NCBI RefSeq assembly: GCF_901709675.1
Contig: NC_051089.1
Location: forward strand, 5,190,476 to 5,254,475
Reading direction: 5' to 3'
DNA length: 64,000 bases
From: Syngnathus acus
Lineage: Eukaryota > Chordata > Actinopteri > Syngnathiformes > Syngnathidae
Positions within the stretch are counted from its first letter, which is position 1. Each line of letters opens with the position of its first letter. This document shows, piece by piece, positions 39,759 to 51,900 of the stretch. Below the pieces are notes generated by a model. The model was not told where the DNA came from. It made no database searches and was given only the letters and a program-made list of their open reading frames with translations. Position numbers and translations under genes: made by a program.

Positions 39759-39764
39759 TTTATT
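39759..39764 (-). terminator. rpp25: Candidate rpp25 poly(A) signal
   Basis: On the - strand this reads AATAAA, about 270 bp downstream of the rpp25 stop codon. It is the first such hexamer I see after the gene. Confidence 0.4.
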
Positions 39765-40034
39765 TTTTTTCGTAACCTTTGCTTGAAACAAACAAGAAAA
39801 ACGTCTTTGCAGTTCATGGCTTATTTTCAATCTTAAAAGTATCGTCATCAGGTTTAAGGTTTCACAGCCGGTACATAATTGACACAATTTTGACGTCCGT
39901 CTGTACAGAAGGCAAGCTCAGAACATCCCAGTTAGGCTGCAATTGGTAGTTAGGTCTTGTGCCAAAGCGCTGCTCCGTCTCAGTGGCTCTTCTGATTGTC
40001 TCAGAGTTGTGCTCAAGTGGACTCTGACATCCAG

Positions 40035-40766
40035 TCAGTGCAAGAGGGGGGTCACGGAGACCCCTTCACCCGAGCACACACGCTTACAGTGCTGTAAACC
40101 TCTGAACGGCAAAGTGTCCGGGGGTCTCTTGATTGCCGACGCCGTGGCGCGCTCGACACTGTCCTCCCACAGTGCGCCGAGAGTCTCTGGGGGTTGGTAG
40201 CCCGGCTCCTGAGGGTCCAGTGGGTCTTTAGATAGCAGGATGCTGATGGAGGGCACGGTTCTGTGCACGGTCATCTCTGACGTGCCCCCCTCGGTGTTCT
40301 CCCACACCTCCTTGACCACCTTATACTGCAATTTGGTCAGCTGGTGCAGCGAGCCCACTTTCCGCTTCATGATCTCGGCACACGTGATGGTCTTGGTGAC
40401 GGCGCGGCCCGAGCCGGTGAAGACCACCTGTCTGAGTCCGCCCTCTCCGGCACCACAGAGTCCTTGGTCGCCTTGCATCCGCGCCATTGCGAAGCCCATC
40501 AAGTTGCGGATCTTACTCCCTTCTTTAACGCGCATCTCCAGTACCCCCGAGGCCAGTCCGGGGAAGGGACTGGGGCCGTGCTCCTCGGTCCTGCAGACTT
40601 TCTTAAAGCCTTCCTGCCCTAGTTTGAGTGCAGCGGGAGGCCCCGGTTGAGGTGTCGGTTTAAACGCGGTTGTAATATCGTTGTTCTCCACTTTGGGCAA
40701 GCTGGCATTCGTGACGTTCTGACCCTGGTATGGAGGAAAAGTCCCAAAGTGTTGTCCATTCTCCAT
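40035..40766 (-). CDS. rpp25: Ribonuclease P/MRP protein subunit p25 (Alba domain), 243 aa
   Basis: RPP25 pairs with RPP20 (POP7) and binds the P3 domain of the RNase P and RNase MRP RNAs in the nucleus and nucleolus, for tRNA and pre-rRNA processing (family knowledge). The Alba domain is clear at about residues 75-180: VLEMRVKEGSKIRNLMGFAM, LRQVVFTGSGRAVTKTITCA, EIMKRKVGSLHQLTKLQYK, then VPSISILLSKDPLDPQEPGY. The C-terminal tail is divergent. The frame is uninterrupted, as expected for this gene. The start is uncertain. In-frame ATGs are at 40766 (used here) and 40859. Homology to human RPP25 only begins at residue 54 (FKKV, aligned with human FRKV), and a CAG at that edge (40614-40616) could be a splice acceptor. 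The paralog rpp25l is less likely because of the length and the EPGYQPP segment. Confidence 0.85.
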   Translation of the reverse strand: MENGQHFGTFPPYQGQNVTNASLPKVENNDITTAFKPTPQPGPPAALKLGQEGFKKVCRTEEHGPSPFPGLASGVLEMRVKEGSKIRNLMGFAMARMQGDQGLCGAGEGGLRQVVFTGSGRAVTKTITCAEIMKRKVGSLHQLTKLQYKVVKEVWENTEGGTSEMTVHRTVPSISILLSKDPLDPQEPGYQPPETLGALWEDSVERATASAIKRPPDTLPFRGLQHCKRVCSGEGVSVTPLLH

Positions 40767-41650
40767 TTGAAGCGACGCATTTACTTCCAGTCCCTGATGG
40801 GGCTTGAACGCACCCCCAGTCAGGAAGTGGCCACTGACCACGCTGTCCCCCGTGAACATGACTCCCGTCCTCAAAAGCCTCACTTCAAGTCCAGATTTAT
40901 TTACTTCCCCGTCATGGCAAGCCACTCGACTCTTCCTCCTGCTGACAGCTGTAAAGTTTTACAAACAGACTTCATAAAAGAAACATTACCCTCTTCTCTT
41001 CTCCCCCGACAGCGATATCAACGCAGTCTTTAATGCAGACTCTCTGAAAGAGCTGGAGAATTAAGATAAACGCCCGGCTAGTGAATCAAAAGCACTGCCG
41101 GGACCATTCAAGACATTCTTTAAAGAGTGTCTCCATTTCATAGCATTTGGAAAGCGCTTCAGGGACAGATAACGATAATGAAAACAGGCTATATTGTTAC
41201 TTTCACTTCACTTTTTCCTGAAGTAGCTACCGAATATAACAAGTACTTTGCCTGTAACTTTAAGATGTGACCTTTCCTCAAGCGGTCCGGTCCATTCGGG
41301 TGTCGCTCTCCACTCAGAAGTGACCTCTCATTTCAGTCCCGCTTAGAAGTTCCGCTGTCAAAATTTACACTTTTGCCCATTTCTACTCCGGCACAAGTCC
41401 GTTAGTGGAGTTGCGTGGAGTTCCCCGACGCGTTGGTCTGGATCGTCTCCAGTGATGCCGCGGGAAGTATGTTGATGCTCCCCGCAAAGAGACATGAGGG
41501 ACCGGAGCTGCCTCGGCAATGCTCACAGAAGGAAGGTCTGTGTGGCTGAGTGAGGGAGGTGGTGGTGGGAGGGGGGGGGGCATTTGGAAGAGGGGGTGGG
41601 GGGGTAACCCTCTTAAAGGCACATGGCATTTCGTCTCGCATCCAGAACAC
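40767..41650. promoter_or_regulatory. rpp25: Upstream region of rpp25
   Basis: On the - strand the rpp25 frame stays open upstream to about 40925, with one more ATG at 40859. Further upstream the sequence is mixed, with a G-rich block at about 41555-41605. The promoter should lie here because the gene runs leftward. No TATA box was identified. Confidence 0.4.
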
Positions 41651-41904
41651 CATCCTTTCCTCTGCTACATCAGCTCGCCGTATCCCTTTAAGGAATTTCA
41701 CATATGTCCCCAGCAACTTTGTCAATCTCTTTAGAGGACATGGCACTTTTGAACGTACACGACTGATTAAATCTGAGCACCCGAATAGCAGCTCTGTATA
41801 TTGTAAAAAAAATTGCCCGATATGGATTAAATTAGCTGCATTGTAATTGCAAACATCCTTCAAAAGGGTCGGCTGAAATGCAGCTGCATAAAATTGTGGC
41901 ACAC

Positions 41905-41985
41905 TTTAACTCAGCGAGGTCCAATCCTGGTCCTCGAGGGACGCTGATGTTTTAGATGTCTCCCTTATCCAACAAACCAAATGGC
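41905..41985. mobile_element. Fragment of a common fish interspersed repeat
   Basis: The stretch GGTCCAATCCTGGTCCTCGAGG followed by GACGCTGATGTTTTAGATGTCTCCC is the recognisable end of a widespread fish repeat containing CCTGGTCCTGGAGGGCC and TTTTAGATGTTTCCC. It is too short to classify further. Confidence 0.5.
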
Positions 41986-43540
41986 GACTTTTGAGAACTA
42001 GAGACGGACATACACGCTTATGAGATTGGCGCACATGATAGTCTGAATAAATAAATAGAACTAAAATGACAACAAAATAACTGTTTACATATGTATTAAC
42101 TTTTTTACTTTTGAAGGAATTTAATCAGTATTTCAACTTTTACTACTAGAGTCTCGTTTAGACAAGAATCTGTACTGCTACTTTAATACACTACTTTTTA
42201 CCGCCTATACTAATTTTGGCTATAGCTCTGTGCCACAAAAAAAAAAATAGGTCTTTCGCTTTAGTGATCAAAGACTCATTACACACAGAAAGCAACTCTT
42301 CAGTGACAGTCGTTCTTCATCCTCTTATTTGGATGGATACTAGATGGATTAATAATGAAAGGTGGAGAGCAATCTTAATAAGCTTCCCATCACCAGTGGG
42401 TGGCGCTGCCCGACTCACTTCTCACACCCTCGACAGGCCCCGACAGGGTGGCGTCCACCTAATCAGCTAAGCGGACAGGTGGATTTGTTTTTTTCTCCAT
42501 GTGACTGACAGATGGGAGAATGCGTGAGGACAGCCCACTGAGGCTGAACCTATAAGGCCGGGAGAGAGACCGACGAGTCGTAACTAGCCTTCCACTCAGT
42601 ATATCTCCCGGTAAACAGTAGTGCCCAGACAGCTATATGGGGCTAATATACAGGCCTGTGGGTTGTGCACGATTTATGCTAATAAGGGAATCCCTGGCCT
42701 TGACCTTCCGAGAACTTCCATCTTGTCACCTTCAAATGTTTCCATTGTACCTCAGACCCCTATGTACTATTCATATATGGGTATTATTATCCAACTGTTG
42801 CCCATAAACAAACATAAAAGTTGAGTGGCTTTAAATGTTGTTATTCGTACCAAATGTGTTTAATGGGGCTCTCGGCATTCTAAGAACATGAGGAGTAATT
42901 TCACATCAATGTGTTTCCATTAGAGGAGAAAAAAAATCTTTCTTTTGTTGCCTTTTGTTTTTCCTGGCTGAAAAGAAGACACGAGAGCAAGGACAGGAGG
43001 AGGAAGGAAGGGAGAGGGAGCGATTTTAAGCGCTCGCCACCAAAGTGATCATTCTGTTGTTTGGGAGAAATTACGCTCATCAGTCATACGGAGATGCACA
43101 GCTGCCTACAGGGATGTGGTAATGTCACTGCGTAATAAAGCGTGTGTGTGCATGAGAATAGCAGTGGCGGGAGGGTAAGGGGGTTTGGTTAGGCGGGGGG
43201 TGCAAATGTAGGAGGGCAGCGGGTGAGAGGAGTCTAATTTAACCACAGAGAGCTTTAAATTGATGATGAAAACTGCTCTGTAATCATCTGTATTTACCAC
43301 ATCATCACGGCGCGTAGTTTACTGCTTGTGGCGTCTGGCGTCGACATTATTGATGAACAAACTCGCTGCATTAGAGAGAGCCCGCTGTGTTTTTAAGAGG
43401 AAAACACATACGGGAAGCTTATATAGCATCAGCTACACCTTTTGCTTGGTGTTTCTTTTGTTAAAACAGAACAGATGTCATTTGCTCTGAAAATATTGGC
43501 CAAGAGACTTCCAAAATGAAGATAACGTTTGATCATGTGT

Positions 43541-43880
43541 GACAAACCTGACAGCTAACCAGGCTACGGCTAATAAAAGCTAGCAAAGCAATTTATGTCT
43601 TTGCTCACTTCGTCGTCTTTACAATTTTCCATCATATTCTTCACTTAATTTTGTAAAAACACAATCTTGGCCTCTAAAGTAGTATGAAATAACCCTGTTG
43701 AGAAAAGACGGTGACAAACCTGACAGCGAACCAGGCTACTTATGAGAGAAACTAGAAAAGCAGTTCACATCTTTGCTCACTTGGTTGTCTTTACAATTTC
43801 CATCATATTCTTCTTCACATACTTTTATAAAACTAAACTCTTGGGCTCTGAAGTGGTATGAAATAACCTTTTTGAGAAGA
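43541..43880. repeat. Diverged tandem duplication, about 172 bp unit
   Basis: Unit 1 starts with GACAAACCTGACAGCTAACCAG at 43541 and unit 2 with GACAAACCTGACAGCGAACCAG at 43713. Both then contain TTTGCTCACTT(C/G)GT(C/T)GTCTTTACAATTT, CATCATATTCTT and GTATGAAATAACC, with scattered substitutions and small indels. Confidence 0.85.
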
Positions 43881-44679
43881 GTGTTTTTTTCCCTTTCACT
43901 TCCCTTTCGCACGTCCCTCCCTGCATTGTAAGTGCCTTCATTTAATGACGGGAAAAGGCGGCAGCCGTGTCGGGGACGGCGGCTGTTTCGGCGGCGACGG
44001 GCACTCACGCTTGGTCACTTGCTCCTTTGCAATTTCTCTGCACTTATACTTCACTTGATCTAACCTTGGTTCATATCTGTGACTTTCAGTCCTCAGGGAA
44101 AGCCAGACCAAACCGTTTCACTCACCTCAGCTGCAATTGAAAGCAGTAATAAGGATGTTTTTCTTTCCTCATAAACTTCCTAAAAAAGAATTTTTATGAC
44201 CTGTATTAATCATGAGCTACTTTTAGCATGTGTTAGTTGTTAGAGGACCTATAGTAAAGCAATTCTAAAGCTTGTTTGTTCATTAATATTTTTTAGTTAC
44301 CCTTTGCTTCCCTTATGTTTTTAATTGCGATTGAATTTGAAGCGACAAAAACCCGTTGATTGTTTTTCATTAAATAGAACTGCTCATAGACTTGAAAGCA
44401 GCAATATGAAGTTCCGCTGGATGCATCAAAGCTCGTCAAGGCGACATACAATAGAATGAGGTCTTGTGGTGCATAGTCAGGGCTACGCACACATACGCGT
44501 GGCCTCCCCCTTGACAGCCGGTCACTCACTTTGCGTTAACCGCAAGTGTTTTCACGGTCATCAAACAACGGTGGCCTGCAGGCGCTCATTTTCGCTTCGT
44601 GTGGCGCTCGCCCTGCAGCTTGGTTCTGCCCCACAAATTCACAGCCGGCCCCCCGGTTGGCGAAATTGTGGGAGTCACG

Positions 44680-44704
44680 ACACACACACACACACACACA
44701 CACA
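44680..44704. repeat. (CA)n microsatellite
   Basis: A CA dinucleotide run of about 25 bp is followed by CATGCATATGCACACA. Confidence 0.9.
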
Positions 44705-45829
44705 TGCATATGCACACAGCCTCTGGATAGGGACACACAAAAAAAAGTATACGCTCAGCATAAGGAAGGCTGTTGGAGCAATTACAAAAACATGGCAGAA
44801 CAGGAGCGAGCGGGGCCGCGCTATCAGAGGGGAAATAGAGTGAGCGAGGGAAAAATGATGACGCCATTAATAACGTTTGCGGGAGGCAGGGTGGATGACC
44901 CTCCCTCCCCGCCATTTCTATGTGACAGCACTTTGAGGTGCAAATGGTCGCTGTGTTTGATTTTTGGACACTTTAAAATGGGCCATGTTTCTGCAGTAAT
45001 GGCAGAAAATAACAAAACAGTGCTATTTTCACTTAGGGGTTGAATTCATTCCATGACCAAGCTCTTAACTCAATTTAGTTGTATTGCAAATATTTTCTAA
45101 CTATTAACAGGAATCATAATGTCACTCAACAAAACGTGAAGATAACATTGTATTGTAATGTATAAATTTGAAAACAGAAAATATAATAAAAGAGAATTTA
45201 AGCTGGTTCATAAAACAGACGTATGTTTGACTGCCTTTTCCACGTGTGACCAATCAAGTGATATAAACTCAGAGTGTGTCACGTTGTCCGTTTACTACAG
45301 CGTTAGCTCACTATTAGCAACTCCTCCATTTGTGTTTTCGTTTGTTCAATTAACGGCAGAAAATGCATCAGCGATTTTAGCGCTTTCTCTTTTTCTTCAA
45401 ACAGCAGCTCATTCAGAACTCAAACTTTCCCCCATAACACAGCAAAAAAATCCTCCAACTGATGGGTTGCAACTGTAAAGATTTAATTCTAGATAGCCGT
45501 GTAACGGCGACTGTCTTTGCCATATGTATTATATAAAATCCTTGAATGATGTGTGAGCTATCCCTGTCCCCCAGGCATCCATCTTATTGGTTGACAACAC
45601 TTGCATCTTCTTTCTTCTTCTCGCCTTTGCTTGTCTTCTCCTACTGTTCACGCACACACAGACACAGACACACACGAGTTCCTGTTCCCTCGGGTGCAAC
45701 CATTCCCTCGGCACTGCATTGCAGATGCGTCTCACAGTGAGCTGGAAGTTTCACTGAAGACACACGCAACATGACACAGCTTGAAAGAGATGGAGAGATA
45801 GATGCTTGTCTGCCTTCCATTTTGTTTGA

Positions 45830-46130
45830 TTGTAATAATGGGAATGGCAATTATCTGGTCCGGGGTCAAAATTGTCTCCGTTATAAAATCGTTATCTGCT
45901 TTATTTAGATACGGCAAAGATTTCGACAATTATCGAGGGCCTCACTGTCATTCAATTTTGAAAGATGTTATATCTGATTTAGCCCGGAATTTTTTTCTCC
46001 AAGCAGAAACCTGTTGCAGATATGTTTATTTGTTATTGCAGGCGGTTTGATGAATGACACCCATTTAAATTGACAAGAACCGTAGCAGCTGATAATGGCC
46101 TTTTGTGTCTGCGTCTATTTTGACTGGCCC
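45830..46130. promoter_or_regulatory. Candidate conserved noncoding element
   Basis: The block is non-repetitive and balanced in composition. It contains GGAATGGCAATTATCTGG, GACAATTATCGAGGG and TTTAAATTGACAAG, with several ATTA/TAAT cores. Conservation is inferred from texture, not from an alignment. Confidence 0.3.
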
Positions 46131-47487
46131 CCCCAGGCTAACAGTTAATGGACGCTATAGAAAAATGTTGATCAATTATATTGTGAATTAATAGACCATA
46201 CGGCGGGAAATTTGGAAGGCATAATGAAAGCCTCGGAGCCACAATCCACCATCTCTACTTTTCTATTTGGAAGCGTCGTGCCTCTCCACTGTACATGTGC
46301 GGACAAATATTGCTACACCTGAATGGAAAGATCAACAATCGAGGTGACGAATGGAAAAAATGCCGCGTACTTGTAGCCTGAAGTCAGACGTGTTGGGAAA
46401 ATGAAAATGTTATCTTACAAATCATTCTTATGTATCCGTTGGCCTCAATTCGGCTTTGAAATTTTGTGGCTTCGAACTCATCAGAAATACATTTTCTTAT
46501 CTGTAATTACGTCGACGTTTCCTCTCCAATCAATCCCTTCTTCTTCTTCAGGGAGGAAGTTAAATTTTGAAACAACCCTGACTGATTTTTGATTGCTCTG
46601 CGGTATGAGACCTTGATCTGACTCATGGTTTGATTTAGTAGAAAATCATCCCAAAAGATTATGCATGTCATAAAATCTTTAAAAACACAAACCTTCTGCT
46701 ACTTTTTTAAAAACTCCATTCTATACCATCACTGATTCTGACTGCTGGCCCAATCATCCGTGTCCATGTTTTTGTCTTTCATCTGAGTTTAGACACCATA
46801 TCATTTACTTGGATATTGATTTTTTTCCCACTCAAGCCCCAGTGTAAGCTTTTCAACCCCCGGCTCTCCCGAAGCCTTTCGACTACGCTGCGCCGGATCA
46901 GTGACTTGTGTAAGACAAATAGAGACAAAGTAGGTGGTCTCTTTTTCTGCTATGCCGAGTCTAGTATCTCATCAACATCCTCCTGTTTTTGTAGTTTTCC
47001 AGATGGCCTCACCCCTTCTAAATCCCACCGTTCCTCACTTGAAACTTCCCAGAACACACATTTGCATCAGGTCACTGCTCGCTTCCGCGAATGCTATAAT
47101 CCTGCCGAGCTCGCCACCCTGAAAATGCTCTCTTTGCAAGTACAGCGGGAGGTCGATCACAATCCGTTCCAGGGAGCCGGTCAACCTTTTCCATTTGTTC
47201 ACGTTTCAGAACCATTCGTCCCATGGGAGGAGGGCGGGGGGTGTCGGGGAAATTCAGCAGTATCACACTTCTAGAATCAAAATTGTTGTAACTCATACAA
47301 TTTTAACTGTAATTGTCATCCTTCTACTTCTTTTTCTCTTATTGATCACTATGACTGACTTACAGTAGCCATATTGGACTGATCGTCTTAAACAAAGACA
47401 TAGATGACTTCATATTGAACACGGCATATATTCAAGTGTACATTCTGCTTCGATAATATTACTACAATTCCCAAAAGTAAATTGTGA

Positions 47488-47741
47488 AATACCATAATTT
47501 CTGGACTATAAGACGCACCAGCTAAAATCCGGGGAATATCCTGTTTTGTTCATAAATAAGATGCACTGGACTATAAGCCGCAGGTGTTTTAATGTTTGAT
47601 TTCCATATGTTAGAGAATATGCATGAATTATACAATATCATAAAAATCATGAAAAATCCATAGATACGCCGCACCGGACTATAAGCCGCAGCATTCAAAG
47701 CTTGTGCAAAAAGTAGTGGTTTACAGTCTGGAAAATACAAT
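47488..47741. mobile_element. Foldback MITE-like DNA transposon, about 250 bp
   Basis: The left end ATACCATAATTTCTGGACTATAAG and the right end ACAGTCTGGAAAATACAAT are inverted, degraded copies of each other. The inner boxes GACTATAAGCCGCA occur twice, and CCGCACCGGACTATAAG is typical of an abundant fish element. There is no coding capacity. It shares its terminal core with the element at 33229. Confidence 0.7.
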
Positions 47742-47924
47742 AAATAAATCAGCCTTAGCTGGCCGGCTACCTTTTCAGATTTTGTTTCTTGCTGGCTTTG
47801 GTGACAGAACAGTAGCAGTCATCTTAAAGGATCTTCTCACCTGCGTCACCAAGCAATCATCCCGTGCCCTACAAATCCTTGGTAAAGCCGTTTTTTTTTA
47901 CAATAGAGGCATAATTGCGGGAGT

Positions 47925-48060
47925 TTAATTGCCTGCCAATGCTCTGCTCCCACAGCCCGCTAGCGCTGAAGAGCCCAATAATTAGAAACAGGGAAAAATT
48001 AGGCAGCAATTTTGTCTTGGCAATTATCATAATGCAAAAGAAGTGCCATTAGTATTGTTA
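47925..48060. promoter_or_regulatory. Candidate conserved noncoding element
   Basis: The block includes CCGCTAGCGCTGAAGAGCCC, AATAATTAGAAACAGGG and TTGGCAATTATCATAATGC. Homeodomain-type AATTA sites are dense, and no simple repeat is present. Confidence 0.35.
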
Positions 48061-48556
48061 GCCCCACACATAATCCTTTGACATCGTCATCACTTTGGGT
48101 GCAACCACTCTAGCCTTTCCCACTGCTTCTGTCACTTCAGTCATCAGGACAGACCAACAGGTTCGCAGAACATCCAACCTTGGAGTATTCCGAGGATTAA
48201 CCGCGAGCTCCTCCGCAGCCCCGTGTTTCCCTTTAAACGTATATAAATTGGGTGGTAATCCTTTTTCACCACGTCGTCCATGAAATTGGGTTTGATGTAA
48301 CAGCAAACGGTGGATTCATTTATGCCTCACTAGCACTGGATTTTCATTGTCATGTATGAGGTTGTACCCCATATTATTCGTCCAGTATTTGTTAAGCGTA
48401 CAACCAAAGATTTACTTTAAGAAGGCAAACATTGGCACAGCAAATGCACTTTGCATACTTTTAGTACATTTGGACATTATACAAATAAATAAAACAAAGT
48501 CTCAGCTGTTTGCCACATATTTTTATCTTTGCCTCAAGCTAAGCAAAATGTGTATT

Positions 48557-48626
48557 CTGCAAAATCCCAACAAAAGATGCTGTTTAACATCCTGCAAAAT
48601 CCCAACAAAAGATGCTGTTTAACATC
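48557..48626. repeat. Exact 35 bp tandem duplication, two copies
   Basis: The unit CTGCAAAATCCCAACAAAAG plus ATGCTGTTTAACATC occurs twice back to back without a mismatch, so the duplication is recent. Confidence 0.95.
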
Positions 48627-48999
48627 CGCACGTTTGGAGATTAAACAAACTCACTAATCTCAAACACTGGGATTCAGTGTTCATTTATTCTTTCTTTAAT
48701 ACTCAGCAGAAAAGTACTGGGCGGAAAGAACAATGTTCTTGGCTGCAGTTCATCAAGTCTAAAGAGAATTTTGGACTGTGCTCACAGGTCATGATTGTTC
48801 TAGTGAAATTACACAACAGCGCACTCTCGGAGGTCAAACAATCTGTTCCGTCACACTGGTCAGCTGTATCCCACGGCGACACTGTCGCCCTGGTAAAACC
48901 TTTTATTGGCCGTGATATTTGAAGTATCAAAATAACATTCTGAAGAGACAGAATGGACCATGTATAATCGATTTCCAATTGGCAATGTAAAATCCGATA

Positions 49000-51900
49000 A
49001 CTGCTTGTTTGTTTTTGATCGTTTTCATTAGCCACACCAAGAATGGCCTCTTGACTAAGCACTCTGCTTTTGACTGACCAGCCATAGACAAAAAACACTT
49101 TACGGTGGATGCGACCAACCTGTGCCTTTTATTTACAAGCTTAGAAAGTTTTATTGGATTCTACATGACCGACCATAAGGACCAAACCAAGATCTGCAAT
49201 GCCCAAGTGTAGGATTAATTGTGCGTCTCCAATACGGTGGAAGGAAATTACTTTGGGTTTTAAGAACCTCCTCAACATTAAAGTTAGCTAACTCTCCGTG
49301 GCTCCGAGTAATCAAGCAATGGGATTTGTGTAAGATTTTAATTGGGATGCATTATCCCAACCCCTCACAGACCCCCAAGAAGCAGGCGAACGATACGCAC
49401 CGATAAGTATGAAGGTCAACCAGCTGCTTAGGCGGAGCTACCCGCACTCCCCCTACTCGGTATCAATCTTGCAAAGTCGAGTGCGTATTCGCATTAGCCG
49501 GTGACCAGGTGGCGATAACATTTCCAAAGAGCAAAACGCTGAGCACAATTAGTCTGTTTTCCCTCTTCGTCTGGGTTTACGATCACTCCGGCACTTGTTT
49601 CATCGCACGTTTGGTGCGCCGGTTACAAGATCCAAATGCCATAAAAGGAGAAGAGCTAATGAAGCCGTATGTCGAGAATAAAAGAGGGATAAATGAAAAA
49701 TATTTGAAGAGCCTTTACAATACACCTGCATTTATATACTGTATATATACACTAGGTGAGAATATTTGCCGGTATTGAATGGTCGACGTTGCGCTTGGAG
49801 GAGCATTCCGCTGATGGAATCAAAACCCCTTTCACACATTCAAATGAGGCGCACTCAGCTGTGATTGGTATTGGAAAGGCATTTGTCGGAACAGAGGCTC
49901 ACAGAAGGCTTCTTAAATACAAGGCAATCACAACGACTGACGGCGAGGCGAGAGAGGTGTGCCCGGACTGCAGAGTGGGGAAATGGGACAAAGGATTATG
50001 ATGGTAATAAGCAGTAAACCAAAACAAAGTCATCCCCTGATTCCCTCCCCTTCACTCTCTCTCTCTCTTTCTCTCTTTGTCTGTCCCCCCACCAAATCTC
50101 ACTCGCCCTTAAATCCTCCCGCTCACCGGCTGCATCTCGTATTGACAAGGCCCATTTTTCCCCATTGCTGCCGGAGCCACAATTTAAAACTCATTTCTCA
50201 TTATTTGCCGCGAATCCGTACACACGGGCGCACAATTTCTAATCTGTCGAGGCCATGATGGCTGCTGGCAGAAGCGTAGGCTCTTTATGCAGATGCCTGA
50301 CTGTACACCTGCACGCAATGTCAACTCTTGCACACCCGGATGGCCTTATTTTATTACAGGCGTCAGCGAATCTGCAAGCCGTCAACTGTGAAGCTTTTTG
50401 TGCTAATGTCTTTTTTTACCCTCCCCTCTCACCCTTCCTTTGACTGGGCTTGTCGTGCTTATTTTATTTATTTTTTTACATCCCAGTCATGTGCCAATCG
50501 AGACACTACATTTTCTTTAAGTTAGCAGAGTTTGTAGATTAAAGTGCAGTATTGACAAATAATTAAATAGTATTCCACGTATGGTGGGTGTATCAGATGG
50601 AATGCAAGAGGAGGGAAGTCTGATTCTGATGCTAAGTCCAAAGATGGAGTATTCCATCCTGGGACAGCTTCAGGCCTGAGCGCCACTCCGCCCCGTGCAT
50701 GTCAGTGCAATTTATAGAGAAAACCGCCATGAAGCAAATGAGACTCATTATGTTATTAGACTCAAATTATTGACCCTCTTGATGCATTGCATTGCTTTTT
50801 GGAGGGGGGGGGGGCAATTATGTTTCTATAACAGTTTGCTTGTATATATAGATAGCTTGAATATATTCTACACACAACCAATATGACTCCTTACAAGTTG
50901 TGTCCCTGTTTGTGGCATGAGATCCATCTTGTTTATGTGAAGGCATACAAACGCGACAGTCAAGTGGGCGGCCTGGTGATCGCAGCCATCCATAAACAGG
51001 GTTGTTAATTCAAGTGAGTCTTATTGATCGTTCCACCTCTGAGTGGATCGACAAAGTAAATGCCCACCAGTGATGTATTGTCGGGAGAAGAATGGATGAA
51101 ATACTGACTTTGGCTGAGGGAACATGGACAAACTACTCTGACATAACACCTCAATTCTGGATGTAAACTCACAAAGTCCTACGTGCACAAGGCTCTCATG
51201 ATGGCTCAATAGTTTTCTCTTTTATAATTTGTGGTTTGGCGGTTACTCACGACCATTTTATTATGATATTGAAATATCAGAGTTCTATAAACCAGTCAAC
51301 TTATATATATACGTATATATATATAGTACAACACCACTGTAAGAATTACACATTAGAAACATTGTTGAAATGCTTTTCTGAGAATAAACCAAGCGTCGTG
51401 TGATATTTATATCTAAGCGAGTAGATAGAGCATGTGGAGAGCAAGTCAGGTGTGGTAATTCTTCAGTTCTTGGCAAATCCACAAATATGGGATTGAGCGG
51501 CGAGAAAAAGGGTGTGTGTGTTTAGACAAAGAGTGGTTTTGGGCTCGTGTTTGCGCCACCTCTGCTGAGGGAGGGAGTGTTCTTTTTTTTTTCTCCACAC
51601 TCCGTTAAGGCGGGAGAGTCGTCGCCGGGCAGACGGATGAAAGGAAAAAGTGCTGCTGTGGCACTGATAAAGTGACTGAGGACCACTACCGCCACACTTG
51701 GACAATTCTGCAAACACACACGCATGCGCACGCACACACGCATCCACAATCCTATCCCCTTGCTTTTCTTGACTTGCCTCTGCTGCCAAAGGCAGTGATC
51801 TTGCCAGCGTAGTCATGACTCTCTCAGTCATAAATAAATACACACGAGGTATTGCTTGCACATGTACATTGTTCATATTTTAAAATTGTTCGCCATTGCT

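Larger units (their letters stand above)
35071..40034. other. Intergenic region between slc12a4 and rpp25
   Basis: This 5 kb stretch lies between two convergent genes. It holds a near-consensus CTCF site at 35376, a TTTA repeat at about 35548-35578, a local repeat family at 37530-37850 (with another copy at 39463) that carries a CTCF-like core, and the non-repetitive blocks 38100-38820 and 39120-39360 that resemble conserved regulatory DNA. No exon was identified. Confidence 0.65.
41990..45500. other. Noncoding desert, first part
   Basis: No gene was recognised. The stretch at about 42480-42740 is non-repetitive and contains GGGGCTAATATACAGG and TTTATGCTAATAAGGG, which gives it the look of a conserved element. 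A diverged tandem duplication lies at 43541-43880 and a CA microsatellite at 44680-44704. The open frames here show no family features. Confidence 0.6.
45500..49000. other. Noncoding desert with candidate conserved elements
   Basis: No gene was recognised. Candidate regulatory blocks lie at 45830-46130 and 47925-48060. A foldback transposon lies at 47488-47741 and an exact 35 bp tandem duplication at 48557-48626. The longest open frame (46816-47274) has no recognisable domain. Confidence 0.6.

Noticed and set aside
41013-41065. A strong-looking splice acceptor (TTCTCTTCTCCCCCGACAG) followed by a 17-codon + strand frame, DINAVFNADSLKELEN, then TAA, resembling a terminal exon.
   Set aside because: No upstream + strand exons of matching phase were found, the peptide matches no family I know, and the site lies in the leader/promoter side of rpp25. 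Chance is the simplest reading.
41383-41902. Pro-rich - strand open frames.
   Set aside because: They arise from the G-rich run near 41555-41605 and overlap each other in different frames.
44466-45043. Overlapping open frames of 125-165 residues.
   Set aside because: They run through a CA microsatellite, overlap on both strands, and show no family signature.
46816-47274. A 152-residue + strand open frame in the desert.
   Set aside because: It has no recognisable domain or good start context, and its codon composition is not distinct from the surrounding noncoding DNA.
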